Source: Chitinophaga sp. Cy-1792 (GTDB lineage: Bacteria > Bacteroidota > Bacteroidia > Chitinophagales > Chitinophagaceae). Taken from it: 64,000 nucleotides of DNA. The notes under the pieces are model-generated. The model made no database searches. It was not told the DNA's origin and saw only the letters and a program-made list of their open reading frames with translations. Location of the stretch: NCBI RefSeq assembly GCF_011752935.1, contig NZ_VWWO01000002.1:1736001-1800000 (forward strand). Direction: 5' to 3'. This document shows positions 46,227 to 54,973 of the stretch, in pieces; positions within the stretch are counted from its first letter, which is position 1, and every line of letters starts with the position of its first letter. The translations under genes were made by a program, and so were the position numbers.

Positions 46227-48215
46227 ATGAAAAAGAAACTGCTGATATTCCTATGCTGCTGCATCGGCACGAGTGCAGCCCATTCACAGAACCTGCTAAG
46301 CGGCCACTATTCAGCGACTGAGCTGGCAGCTAAAATTATTCCCCGCGATAAGTGGGAACCCTTTCCGCAAAGAAGCAACAGGCAGGTATGGACCACCATC
46401 GATACCGCCCTCGCTGCCAACACTATCCGTGCTGCGGAAGGGTACCTGCACTACGAATGGCCGGGTATCCCTGCCACCACTTCATTGCTGATCGTCAGAA
46501 CAGGTAACAGGAGAGATTACCAGGATATCGCCAATAAAAAACGCGAGGTACTGGCCACACTCATGATGGCGGAAGTGTATGAAGATAAAGGCCGGTTCAC
46601 AGATGATATCATCAACGGTATATGGTCTGTTTGTGAAGAAACTTTCTGGGGCGCCTCTGCCCATCTTCCTAAAAGTAAAGAAATCAGCGGGCTCGCAGAT
46701 GCTGCTAATCCTTTTGTAGAGCTGTTCTCCGCTGAAACAGCGGAACTGCTGGGCTGGGTGGATTATTTTATGGGAGATAAACTGGACAAGGTTTCTCCGC
46801 AAATACGTAAACGCATATACGACGAAACCAACCGCCGCATTTTTGTGCCATTGATGACCAAATACCATGGCTGGATGGGGGATAGCGGAAGTGGCCGCCG
46901 CCCGAATAACTGGAATCCATGGATATCTTCCAACTGGTTGTGCGCTACTTTATTGTTAGAACATGATGAGGCCAGGCGTGCGGCTGCAGTATCTAAAATT
47001 CTGCATACGCTGGACCAGTTCCTTAACCCATATCCGCAGGATGGCGGCTGTGATGAAGGTCCGGGCTACTGGAGTGGTGCCGCAGCTTCCCTGTACGATA
47101 ATATCTGCTTCCTCAACCTGGCCACCAACAATGCTTTCGCCTATGTGCTGAAAGACGAAAAAGTGAAGCATATGGCCCAGTTTATCTATAAGGCGCAGAT
47201 CAGCCAGGATTATTTCCTCGACTTCGCAGATGCTGACCCAAGGCCAGGCATGGGCGGCTCCCTGATTTACCGATTCGGTAAAGATGTGGGCGACCCGGAT
47301 ATGATGCGCTTTGGTGCTGCCTATATCCGGGATAATCATAGTATCTGGAGAGGTACGTATATGTATTACCGTAATCTCTTCTCCCTGTTTATGCAGGATG
47401 AATTCAGAAAGGCAGAGAAAGGATTGCCGCTGCTGCAAAACGTTTGGTGGCCCGACCTACAGGTGATGGCTACCCGCGATAAAGCCGGCTCCTCACAGGG
47501 TTTCTATGTGGCTGCCAAAGGTGGAAACAACGACGAAAGCCACAACCACAACGATATCGGTAACTTCATTGTTTACTACGACGGACTCCCGGTACTGGTG
47601 GATGTTGGCCGCGGAACCTATACTGCCCGTACTTTCTCACCTAACAGGTATGATATCTGGTTCAACAGGTCAGATTATCATAACGTTCCTACCGTTAACG
47701 GCTACACGCAAAACCCCGGCCCGGCATACAAGGCATCGGCAGTAAGCTGCAACCTGACCTCCGCCACCGGTATCATGAAGCAGAATATAGCAGCCGCTTA
47801 TCCGCCGGAAGCGGGCATCAGCAGCTGGAACCGCAGCGTTACACTTAAACGTGGCAGTAAGGTAGTCGTGGAAGATGAGGTGAAACTTCAGAAACGGGAT
47901 AGTCTTACCCAGCACCTGATGACCTGCTTTCCTTCAGCGGTAACGGCACCAGGTGTTATTACCATTCATGGCGAAGGCAGGGATTATAAACTGACCTTTC
48001 CGGCAGATAAACTGACGGCAACCATCGAAAAGGTAACTTTAACAAAAATGGAAGATGAAGGAATCAGGCAGAAATGGGGCGATAATATCTATCGCATCAA
48101 CCTGAAAGCAGTACACCCTGCGGCAAATGAAAAATACACGTACATAGTAACACCGGGTGCTAAAACCGTTGCAGCTGTTGCAGACAAAGATGCGCCTAAA
48201 GAATCCCACGATTGA
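46227..48215 (+). CDS. Heparinase II/III-family polysaccharide lyase
   Basis: 662 residues from the ATG at 46227, which gives a proper signal peptide (KKLLIFLCCCIGTSAAHS); the frame is open to 46164 but that part is terminator. The N-terminal half is an alpha-helical toroid (NWNPWISSNWLCATLLL, YPQDGGCDEGPGYWSGAAASLYD). The C-terminal half is the beta-sheet heparinase II/III domain with H439-N-H441-N-D443-I-G-N-F. Such enzymes cleave uronic-acid polysaccharides (heparin, heparan, alginate or related) by beta-elimination, here in the periplasm. It ends the locus SusC, SusD, two lipoproteins, lyase. Substrate unknown. Confidence 0.9.
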   Translation: MKKKLLIFLCCCIGTSAAHSQNLLSGHYSATELAAKIIPRDKWEPFPQRSNRQVWTTIDTALAANTIRAAEGYLHYEWPGIPATTSLLIVRTGNRRDYQDIANKKREVLATLMMAEVYEDKGRFTDDIINGIWSVCEETFWGASAHLPKSKEISGLADAANPFVELFSAETAELLGWVDYFMGDKLDKVSPQIRKRIYDETNRRIFVPLMTKYHGWMGDSGSGRRPNNWNPWISSNWLCATLLLEHDEARRAAAVSKILHTLDQFLNPYPQDGGCDEGPGYWSGAAASLYDNICFLNLATNNAFAYVLKDEKVKHMAQFIYKAQISQDYFLDFADADPRPGMGGSLIYRFGKDVGDPDMMRFGAAYIRDNHSIWRGTYMYYRNLFSLFMQDEFRKAEKGLPLLQNVWWPDLQVMATRDKAGSSQGFYVAAKGGNNDESHNHNDIGNFIVYYDGLPVLVDVGRGTYTARTFSPNRYDIWFNRSDYHNVPTVNGYTQNPGPAYKASAVSCNLTSATGIMKQNIAAAYPPEAGISSWNRSVTLKRGSKVVVEDEVKLQKRDSLTQHLMTCFPSAVTAPGVITIHGEGRDYKLTFPADKLTATIEKVTLTKMEDEGIRQKWGDNIYRINLKAVHPAANEKYTYIVTPGAKTVAAVADKDAPKESHD

Positions 48216-48223
48216 TTTTTGTG

Positions 48224-48523
48224 TCAGGGGAGCGGCCCGGTATTGTTTTTCCGGGGAGATAGGAAGACGGGCAGCCGTTTTGCCAGGAAATAGATCAGGG
48301 ATATACAACATAGCAGGATAAGCCCCCAACGCAGGTATTTCGCTGTTGTAATCGATACGCCAAAGCCTGTGGCCACCGCAATATAACCTGCGAGGCATAC
48401 CGGGCATTTGGGTATAAGCGCCAGTACCACGCCAGGAGTGGCCCATCTGATAAAGGAAAAGAAACGCCGGAATAGCCGCCGGCGTTCTTTTTTTTCATGA
48501 TTGCATGGACAGGAGGTAGTCAT
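48224..48523 (-). CDS. Small Cys-motif membrane protein
   Basis: 99 residues from the ATG at 48523; a TTG start seven codons upstream would overlap the preceding gene. It begins MTTSCPCNHEKKERRR and has two membrane segments, the first containing ALIPKCPVCLAGYIAVATGFG and the second LRWGLILLCCISLIYFLA. The CPC and CPVC pairs suggest metal binding, as in MerC-like or related transport proteins, but I do not recognise a named family. It lies 11 bases behind the DUF899 gene on the same strand, so the two are co-transcribed. Confidence 0.7.
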   Translation of the reverse strand: MTTSCPCNHEKKERRRLFRRFFSFIRWATPGVVLALIPKCPVCLAGYIAVATGFGVSITTAKYLRWGLILLCCISLIYFLAKRLPVFLSPRKNNTGPLP

Positions 48524-48534
48524 GGTAATACGGT

Positions 48535-49284
48535 TTAATGACAACAGCTGCTCTTGCCCGTATTTGCAGGCTGTGGCTCATATTTATCGTGGTGTCGGAT
48601 CCAGCTCATAGGATGAGGCCCGTCGTGACGCTCATTTCTACCCAATGGTGCGATATCCAGATAATTATACGTATTAACCATTATCTCCGTGCCCCTTGCA
48701 TAAGATGAATAGGTATGATAGATATGGCCCTGGTCGTCCTTGTAAAAGGAACTCATGCCGGGTAATTCATCTGCAGCGCCAACTCCTTTCTGATAGTTGT
48801 AATAGGTGTCGCCGGCTGCAATCTGTTCAGGGGTAAACGATACATTGAAGTCGTAATTGAAATCACTGCCATAGGAAGATACCCATTTGAATTTCCAGCC
48901 CATACGTTGCTGAAATTTCCTGATCTTCTCCAATGGAGCCCTGGAAACCACTACCAGCGAAACATCATGATTGTTGAGATGTGGCAGCGTTCCGTCAATA
49001 CTGTCTGCATTAAAGGAACAGCCCGGACAACCTTCTTCCCAATCAGGCCCAAACATAAAATGAACAATAATTAACTGACTGCGTCCTTCGAAAAGATCAG
49101 CAAGGGTTTCTTTGCCTGCAGGGCCTTCAAAAGTATATTGCTTATCGATCCGCACCCAGGGCATTTCCTGGCGCGCTGCTGCAAGCTGGTCGCGCTGGCG
49201 GGTGAACTCCTTTTCCTTCATCAACAGCGCTTTGCGGGCGAGGTCCCATTCTGCAGCTGATACTACTTTGTTTGTCGTTTGCAT
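48535..49284 (-). CDS. DUF899 family thioredoxin-like protein
   Basis: 249 residues, soluble, of family length. VVSAAEWDLARKALLMKEKEFTRQRDQLAAARQEMPWVRIDKQYTF and FGPDWEEGCPGCSFNADSIDG are the typical family blocks, followed by DVSLVVVSRAPLEKIRKFQQRMGWKFKWVSSYGSDFNYDF. The fold is thioredoxin-like with a CPGC pair, but no activity has been settled. It is the first gene of a two-gene unit with the small Cys-motif membrane protein. Confidence 0.93.
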   Translation of the reverse strand: MQTTNKVVSAAEWDLARKALLMKEKEFTRQRDQLAAARQEMPWVRIDKQYTFEGPAGKETLADLFEGRSQLIIVHFMFGPDWEEGCPGCSFNADSIDGTLPHLNNHDVSLVVVSRAPLEKIRKFQQRMGWKFKWVSSYGSDFNYDFNVSFTPEQIAAGDTYYNYQKGVGAADELPGMSSFYKDDQGHIYHTYSSYARGTEIMVNTYNYLDIAPLGRNERHDGPHPMSWIRHHDKYEPQPANTGKSSCCH

Positions 49285-49457
49285 AGTAAATGGATTTTCC
49301 TTTTAACAAAGATCTGATCGGAATCAAACTTTTATGCTGTGCGAAAACGTCAAAGAAAGGGGTATATGCGACAGTTTGCCTTTTGTGGGTGGTTTGCGAC
49401 AAATCAGCCACATCCCTGTAAGGTGACATGGCTGTTATAGGAAGAAGAAATAAGACA

Positions 49458-49910
49458 CTAAAAGTTATCAGTAAGCTTTAACATAAAGCTATGCGCAGAG
49501 ATAAAAAAGCCATGGTTCATATACAACCGGTGCGCAGGCGCCAGCGTATGGCCGGAAGTCAGCCTTACACTGCCCAGTCCCTGCTTCTCTGCCAGCTCCC
49601 TGATATGTTCCAGTAAATCACTGGCATAGCCTTTTTTCTGGTGCTTTGGCAGCGTAGACAGGTCATCGATATAGATGTGTTTACCGCCCAATAGTTTGTT
49701 CAGTCGCCTGAAACCTGCAATGGCCGCTACTTCATCGGGTTTTTCGTCTGCAGTTACATAGATCAGCATATAGCCTTCTTCTTCCTGCATCTCTTTTATC
49801 TGCGGTAAAAAATCAACTCCCTGCAAATGCGGACGCAATGCTACAATTGCGTCTGTGCAGGCAAGTATAGTTTCATCTGTGTCTGCGTAATGGATAGTAC
49901 GTGTCATCAT
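49458..49910 (-). CDS. GNAT N-acetyltransferase
   Basis: 150 residues. The acetyl-CoA loop is seen in YIDDLSTLPKHQKKGYASDLLEHIRELAEKQGLGSVRL, and the C-terminal HRLYMNHGFF is the usual GNAT ending. The substrate is unknown. It lies 7 bases behind the AhpD-like gene and shares its promoter, so it is probably under control of the MocR regulator. The start is one of two adjacent ATG codons. Confidence 0.9.
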   Translation of the reverse strand: MMTRTIHYADTDETILACTDAIVALRPHLQGVDFLPQIKEMQEEEGYMLIYVTADEKPDEVAAIAGFRRLNKLLGGKHIYIDDLSTLPKHQKKGYASDLLEHIRELAEKQGLGSVRLTSGHTLAPAHRLYMNHGFFISAHSFMLKLTDNF

Positions 49911-49917
49911 TTTTCGT

Positions 49918-50361
49918 TTAAAGGACAGGCTGATAATGCAGGGAGATCGCCAGGCGATTCCAGCTGTTGATCATAATAATATTGAGTAATATCTCTGCCG
50001 TAGTTTCCAAACCAAAGTGCTTGACTACTTCATCATAGGTGGCTGTCGAAAGGCCGTGCTGGCTGATATCCGTTACTTCTTCCGTCATGGCCAGCAATGC
50101 ACGCTCTTCCGGTGTATAAATGGAGGTCTCTCTCCAGGCATTCAACAGGTAAATACGCTCCTCCGTTTCTCCATATTTGCGGGCATCCCTGGCATGCATC
50201 GCCAGACAAAAAGCGCACTTGTTGATCTGTGAGGCTCGCAGCTTGATCAGTTCCTGCTGCGTATGTGTCAGTGAGCTGTTGGTGGCATTAAATACTTCCA
50301 ATGCACGTAAAGCTTTGTACCCTTCTGGCAATACCTCTGTTAAATTAAATCTGGATTCCAT
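49918..50361 (-). CDS. AhpD-like carboxymuconolactone decarboxylase-family protein
   Basis: 147 residues. The AhpD core is visible: SLTHTQQELIKLRASQINKCAFCLAMHARDARKYGE, with the C-x-x-C-x-x-x-H redox motif (CAFCLAMH) of alkylhydroperoxidase-type proteins. It probably acts in peroxide or electrophile defence. It is transcribed divergently from the MocR regulator with only 92 bases between start codons; a -7-like box for this strand (TAATTTTG read on the minus strand) lies at 50393-50400. Confidence 0.93.
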   Translation of the reverse strand: MESRFNLTEVLPEGYKALRALEVFNATNSSLTHTQQELIKLRASQINKCAFCLAMHARDARKYGETEERIYLLNAWRETSIYTPEERALLAMTEEVTDISQHGLSTATYDEVVKHFGLETTAEILLNIIMINSWNRLAISLHYQPVL

Positions 50362-50405
50362 GGTCTGTTGTTTTTTTGTGTTGAGATGATCACAAAATTA
50401 TAAAC

Positions 50406-50456
50406 CATCTGGACTATCTTTGTAGTCCACTTTGTAATTATTAAATAGTCCAGATG
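50406..50456. promoter_or_regulatory. MocR operator: three copies of TGGACTA/TAGTCCA
   Basis: TGGACTA (50410-50416) and TAGTCCA (50423-50429) form an inverted pair, and a third TAGTCCA (50446-50452) lies 23 bp after the second. The outer arms extend to a perfect 12-bp inverted repeat, CATCTGGACTAT (50406-50417) with ATAGTCCAGATG (50445-50456). The -7 box TATCTTTG (50415-50422) sits inside the inner pair, and the last arm covers the start codon of the regulator at 50454. Confidence 0.75.
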
Positions 50457-51926
50457 CTCCCCTACAAGACATTGATTTTGTTAGATAAAAATGCCCCGCA
50501 GGCCATCTATTTACAGGTAGCCAACCGGATAATTGCCCTTATCAGGGAAGGAAATCTTCAGCCAGGTACTTATCTTCCGGGGAGCAGGATCATGGCGGAT
50601 GTGCTGGGACTGCACCGGAAAACCATAGTAGCTGCCTATGAAGAGCTGGTGAGCCAGGACTGGCTGATGGCCATTCCCAGAAAAGGAATGATGGTGGCAA
50701 CAAACCTCCCCGAAATCAAGCCACGAACCTTTCAGCCACAGCACGATGCATACGGGGAAGAACCTGGTTTTGGTTATAAAAAAATCCCGGTCATCTCGCT
50801 CCCTTCTATAAAAAAAAGTCCTAAGCGCCTCATTATTAACGATGGGTTTCCGGACATCCGCCTGGCCCCAATGGATGAATGGATAAAGGAATGCAGGTCG
50901 GTCATCGGGCAACCTTATCATCGGAAAATTATGGTGACTTCACCTCCATTCGGTAACCTGAACCTGCGGCAGGAAATGGTGCATTACCTGGCCGCCAGCC
51001 GGGGATTGAACATCAAAACAGCGAATATCATGGTAACCAGAGGTGCCCAGATGAGCATCTACCTGGCAGCTTCACTGGTAATTAATAAGGGAGATAATGT
51101 TATTGTCGGGACGCCGAATTACTTTTTTGCCGACCTGGCCTTTGAGCAATTGGGCGCTAATCTGCTCCAGGTTCCTGTAGATGAAAACGGCCTCGATATC
51201 GATGCCGTGGAAAAACTATGTGCAACAAAAAAAATTAAACTGCTGTACATCATCCCTCATCATCATCATCCTACTACGGTAACCCTCAGTGCAGAACGGA
51301 GAATGAAGCTGCTGGCGCTTATCCGTAAATATAAGCTGGCAGTTATTGAAGATGATTATGATTACGATTTTCATTATGCTTCTGCACCGATATTACCGCT
51401 GGCCAGTGCAGATCATGGCGGCAATGTAATTTATGTAGGCTCTTTCACAAAATCACTGGGGCTTTCCCTACGCATAGGTTTTATGATTGCACCTGCCAGG
51501 TTTATAGAGAATGCGGCAGCTATGCGACGCCTCATGGACCTCGGCGGTGATAACCTGGTGGAAGAAGCGCTGGCCAATATGCTGGCAAATGGTACAATTA
51601 ACCGCCATCTTAAAAAAGCAAATAAATACTACTGGGAACGTCGCGATCTGGCCGGACAGCTGCTCCAGGAAAAGCTGGGGAAGTACACACAGTTCCGGCT
51701 TCCGACTGGTGGGATGGCCATCTGGTTGTCATTCAATAAAAAATACCCGTTACCTGCAATAGCTGCCAGAGCGGCTGAACAAGGCCTGGTCATGAGCGAT
51801 GGCAGCAGTTATTCGCATATGAGCAAACCCTTGAATGCACTGCGTTTTGGCTTTGCCTCCCTCCATGAAAAAGAGCTGCATACGGTAACGGATATACTTG
51901 CTGCTGTATTGAAACGGCGGCTATGA
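50454..51926 (+). CDS. MocR-type regulator (GntR helix-turn-helix fused to PLP aminotransferase)
   Basis: 490 residues. Residues about 10-85 form the GntR winged helix (AIYLQVANRIIALIREGNLQPGTYLPGSRIMADVLGLHRKTIVAAYEELVSQDWL), followed by a linker. About 125-490 form an aminotransferase class I-like domain with the PLP lysine K333 in GSFTKSLGLSLRIG and the cofactor motif EDDYDYDF. The usual TPxHQxPxG motif reads IPHHHHPTTVTLS. Regulators of this kind sense PLP or amino-compounds. It should control itself and the divergent AhpD/GNAT genes through the repeats between them. Its stop codon overlaps the convergent methyltransferase by 6 bases. Confidence 0.95.
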   Translation: MLPYKTLILLDKNAPQAIYLQVANRIIALIREGNLQPGTYLPGSRIMADVLGLHRKTIVAAYEELVSQDWLMAIPRKGMMVATNLPEIKPRTFQPQHDAYGEEPGFGYKKIPVISLPSIKKSPKRLIINDGFPDIRLAPMDEWIKECRSVIGQPYHRKIMVTSPPFGNLNLRQEMVHYLAASRGLNIKTANIMVTRGAQMSIYLAASLVINKGDNVIVGTPNYFFADLAFEQLGANLLQVPVDENGLDIDAVEKLCATKKIKLLYIIPHHHHPTTVTLSAERRMKLLALIRKYKLAVIEDDYDYDFHYASAPILPLASADHGGNVIYVGSFTKSLGLSLRIGFMIAPARFIENAAAMRRLMDLGGDNLVEEALANMLANGTINRHLKKANKYYWERRDLAGQLLQEKLGKYTQFRLPTGGMAIWLSFNKKYPLPAIAARAAEQGLVMSDGSSYSHMSKPLNALRFGFASLHEKELHTVTDILAAVLKRRL

Positions 51927-52793
51927 TTTTTTTACTTTCAGTCGCCATGTCTCCCTCGTTTTGCTGCGCTGACGCAGCTTTTCGAGCTGCTCCGGTCTCA
52001 GCGTTTTCAGGAGATAGGGCAGAGTGGTGAGCAACGATGTATCTGATACGGCCACTTTATCTAATTCGAAGCCCTGGTCTTCAAAGAAAGCTTTGGCCGC
52101 CTCATATGAATCGAATTTCTTTTCTTCTATCTGGTGCTTCTCAAAAAATTCCATGAGGGCATCAGACCGAATGATTTTTTTTCTGAATTCGGGATCTTCT
52201 TTTATGTAGATGTCTGCCGTAATCCAATACCCTCCTCGTTTTTCGAGAATGCCACGGATAATCTGGCACAATTGTTTTTTCTCTTCCAGTTCCAGGTACA
52301 TCAATAATCCTTCATTCACGATAGCCAGTTCTCCGGCCGGAAATTTATCGGCTGTCTGCTGGAATGCCACTGCATCCAGGGCGTTCAGTGGTAATACTTC
52401 CAGCATGCTGCCAGCGGCGGCGGGATGCTTTTGTAGTACACTGACAAAGCTTTGCTTGGTGGCGATAAGATCGGGGAGGTCTGTGTCGATATAGTGAAAA
52501 CCTGGCCTGGATACGGTGGCCAGTCCACGGAAAGAAAAGCCTGACGAGAGTTCCAGTATATTGTGAATACCGGTTTCTTCCAGCAGCTGGTCAATACTCC
52601 AGTAGCGGTCTTCGAAATGCAATACCCTGGCCCAGAAATAGGGTTCTTTTACGTCGAAATCCGGTGTGTAGGGCGCCGGCGCATGCATGATATGCGCGGC
52701 TTCCAGCGCAAACGGTATATTGGTCAGACTTTTAAGAAAAAGTAAGCCTTTCGCTGAAGGGCTGATGGCGTTGAAATCCCGGGTAGTGGTCAT
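51921..52793 (-). CDS. Class I SAM-dependent methyltransferase (leucine carboxyl methyltransferase-like)
   Basis: 290 residues from the ATG at 52793. The open frame reaches 52856, but that extension runs through the terminator of the upstream signal peptidase gene and looks non-family. Motif I is HNILELSSGFSFRGLA, with a later acidic position in YIDTDLPDLI, and LAIVNEGLLMYLELEEKKQLCQII resembles the LCMT/PPM branch (PF04072). The target is unknown; this family methylates carboxyl groups of proteins or small molecules. Confidence 0.85.
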   Translation of the reverse strand: MTTTRDFNAISPSAKGLLFLKSLTNIPFALEAAHIMHAPAPYTPDFDVKEPYFWARVLHFEDRYWSIDQLLEETGIHNILELSSGFSFRGLATVSRPGFHYIDTDLPDLIATKQSFVSVLQKHPAAAGSMLEVLPLNALDAVAFQQTADKFPAGELAIVNEGLLMYLELEEKKQLCQIIRGILEKRGGYWITADIYIKEDPEFRKKIIRSDALMEFFEKHQIEEKKFDSYEAAKAFFEDQGFELDKVAVSDTSLLTTLPYLLKTLRPEQLEKLRQRSKTRETWRLKVKKS

Positions 52794-52844
52794 AATTTGG
52801 GAAGTTAGATCGTTCAACAAAGTATTGAAAAAAAAGGAAGTAAA

Positions 52845-52877
52845 AAAGCCATTCATCTGTAATAGAAGAATGGCTTT
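52845..52877 (-). terminator. Terminator after the signal peptidase gene
   Basis: Read on the minus strand, AAAGCCATTC (52877-52868) pairs with GAATGGCTTT (52854-52845), followed by more T. It lies between the stop of the signal peptidase gene (52912) and the start of the methyltransferase gene. Confidence 0.8.
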
Positions 52878-52911
52878 CGCAGATGATGATCATCTTTGGT
52901 AGTTTCCGTCG

Positions 52912-54084
52912 TTAATTAATTGACTGAAGAATGCGGCGCCAGCGGATACCGTCGCTGTCGTAACTCATCCAGGTAATCCATGCTTTTCCTACCACATGGT
53001 CTTCCGGAACAAAGCCCCAGTAGCGGGAATCGAGGGAGTTGTGCCTGTTGTCGCCCATCATCCAGAAATAATTCATTTTAAATGTATAGCTGTCGGCTGG
53101 CTGGTTATTGATGAAAATTTTTCCATCTTTTACCTGCAGATCGTTTCCTTCATATATACGAATGACACGGTCATACAGCGCGATATTGGTCGTATTTAAC
53201 TGCACCGTCTGTCCTTTTGCGGGGATAACGATAGGTCCGAAATTATCCTGGTTCCAGTGGTAGCTGGCGGTGTCATGCGGCCAGATTTCCGGATTGGCTT
53301 CCTGGTAAGTAACCGGGATAATACTTTTTACTACCGGCCAGCTACGCATAGTTGCCACATCCGCTGCGGTAAGATTACAGATATATTGGCCTGGCAGTTC
53401 ACCCGCAGCAGGCTCATCAATAATGCCCATTTCTTTCAGGCGGATACTGTTGAGGGATTCGCCGTTGGTTTGCACCAGGTAAGGCATTTCGCTTTCAGGA
53501 GCAGAAAATGGTGTCAGGTGGTTGATATGCACCTGCCCGTTGATAATCTGGAGCGTATCGCCGGAAATGGCTACACAGCGCTTGATGATGTTTTCGCGTT
53601 TATCCAGCGGGCGGGGCATGATGTGGAACTGGTTCCATACAGCTTCGCGGCCTTCGCGGCGTACCAGCTCGTAATAATTCATGCTTTCCTCTACTTCCAG
53701 CGCTACAGTATCACCGGAAGGGAGGTTAAACACCACAATGTCATTGCGCTGGATCTCAGAAAAGCCAGGCAGGCGGTGGTAGCCCCATTTTACAGCCGTG
53801 CTGTAGGAAGGAGTGTAGCGGGTAAAAGGCATTTTATTGTGTACCAGCGGTATGGCCAGTGGCGTTTCCGGCATACGCGGGCCATAACTTATCTTGCTGA
53901 CAAAAAGATAATCGTTTACCAGCAGCGTGCGCTCCATAGAACCCGAAGGAATACAGTAGGCTTCAAAGATAAAAAGGCGGATCAGGGTGGCAGCTACAAT
54001 GGCGAAAACAGCGGCATTCAGCCATTCACGTAAAGCAGACTTCTTCTGGGGACTGGCGGATTTCTTCGTGCCAAATAGCTTCAT
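52912..54084 (-). CDS. lepB: Signal peptidase I
   Basis: 390 residues. One N-terminal membrane segment (AVFAIVAATLIRLFIFEAY) is followed by the periplasmic catalytic domain. Catalytic Ser is S49 in IPSGSM and the general base is K168 in IIKRCVAISGD. The box near the C-terminus, MMGDNRHNSLDSRYWGFVPEDHVVGKAWITW, is complete. The protein is long because of an insertion of about 140 residues between the catalytic Lys region and that box, common in Bacteroidota. It cleaves signal peptides of secreted proteins. Single gene, divergent from the cold-shock gene at 54307. Confidence 0.97.
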   Translation of the reverse strand: MKLFGTKKSASPQKKSALREWLNAAVFAIVAATLIRLFIFEAYCIPSGSMERTLLVNDYLFVSKISYGPRMPETPLAIPLVHNKMPFTRYTPSYSTAVKWGYHRLPGFSEIQRNDIVVFNLPSGDTVALEVEESMNYYELVRREGREAVWNQFHIMPRPLDKRENIIKRCVAISGDTLQIINGQVHINHLTPFSAPESEMPYLVQTNGESLNSIRLKEMGIIDEPAAGELPGQYICNLTAADVATMRSWPVVKSIIPVTYQEANPEIWPHDTASYHWNQDNFGPIVIPAKGQTVQLNTTNIALYDRVIRIYEGNDLQVKDGKIFINNQPADSYTFKMNYFWMMGDNRHNSLDSRYWGFVPEDHVVGKAWITWMSYDSDGIRWRRILQSIN

Positions 54085-54306
54085 AGTGTTGGATTTTGTA
54101 GTCCTAATTTCGCTTTTTTTCAGATGTTTAAAAAGGATTTATTAAGGACGGTCTCTGCGCAGGTCACAAGGTGTTAAATTTATGTAGATTAAGAAAATAG
54201 AAAGGATGTTCAGTTTCGAAAGGAAATGCTTATATTCGTAAACACCCGGTAACCTCATCTGTCGTATCTTTACCCCGACGGGGAGTATAAAAACCGGTTA
54301 TTAATT

Positions 54307-54759
54307 ATGTCTAAGTCACAGGAAACCTTCGGCAAAAAAGAATTTGAAAAGAAGAAAAAAGAAAAGCGGAATGCCAAAGAGGAGCGTAAGGAGGAAAGGC
54401 AGGCTAAAAACAACAAAGGAAAGAGTCTGGAAGATATGATGGCCTATCTTGATGAAAATGGTAACATTACCAGTACGCCACCTGATCCATCAAAAAGAAA
54501 AGAAATTAATGTTGAAGATATTCAGATAGGCGTTGCACGTCAACAGGAGGAAGTGCCGGAAATCGAACGTACCGGCGTCATTACCTTCTTCAATGAATCT
54601 AAAGGATTTGGTTTTATCAAGGATGCGAAGAGTCAGGAAAGTATTTTTGTTCATGTAAATCAGTCACAGGATCCGCTACGCGAAAATGCAAAAGTCTCTT
54701 TTGAAATTGGTTCCGGCCCTAAAGGCCCTATTGCCATCAAAGTAAAATTACTGAGGTAA
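54307..54759 (+). CDS. Cold-shock domain protein with charged N-terminal extension
   Basis: 150 residues. The last 65 residues form a cold-shock OB-fold with RNP1 (KGFGFI) and RNP2 (IFVHV) and should bind single-stranded RNA or DNA. The first 50 residues are almost only Lys, Glu, Arg, Asn and Gln (KKKKEKRNAKEERKEERQ) and should be disordered. A linker with ENGNITSTPPDPSKRKEINVEDIQIG follows. The layout differs from the plain 65-70 residue CspA and is known in Bacteroidota. It may act as an RNA chaperone. Confidence 0.92.
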   Translation: MSKSQETFGKKEFEKKKKEKRNAKEERKEERQAKNNKGKSLEDMMAYLDENGNITSTPPDPSKRKEINVEDIQIGVARQQEEVPEIERTGVITFFNESKGFGFIKDAKSQESIFVHVNQSQDPLRENAKVSFEIGSGPKGPIAIKVKLLR

Positions 54760-54929
54760 CAGCACCAGCCATTTCTTTTTTGATAAGCATGCCATTTTTT
54801 GTTCCAGATTTACACACTGCCATCAACTGGCAGGAAAATACTGTTGCTATTTCTATCGGCTGCCAAGGCCGGACTTATCTCCCGCATTACCTGCTGAATT
54901 AATTTTCGTACCTGTTTCAATTCCACCTT

Positions 54930-54955
54930 GGAACAAGGCATTTCCTGCCTGTTCC
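54930..54955 (+). promoter_or_regulatory. Hairpin in front of the histidine kinase gene
   Basis: GGAACA-A-GGCA (54930-54940) pairs with TGCCTGTTCC (54946-54955), with one bulged A and loop TTTCC. It ends 18 bases before the ATG at 54974 and could be a protein-binding site or a leader structure. No T-tract follows, so it is not a terminator. Confidence 0.35.
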
Positions 54956-54973
54956 AGGGTTCAACACCCACGT

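Noticed and set aside
53257..54033. 258-codon open frame on the plus strand
   Set aside because: It is antisense to signal peptidase I, whose catalytic motifs are intact. The His/Arg-rich translation shows no family features.
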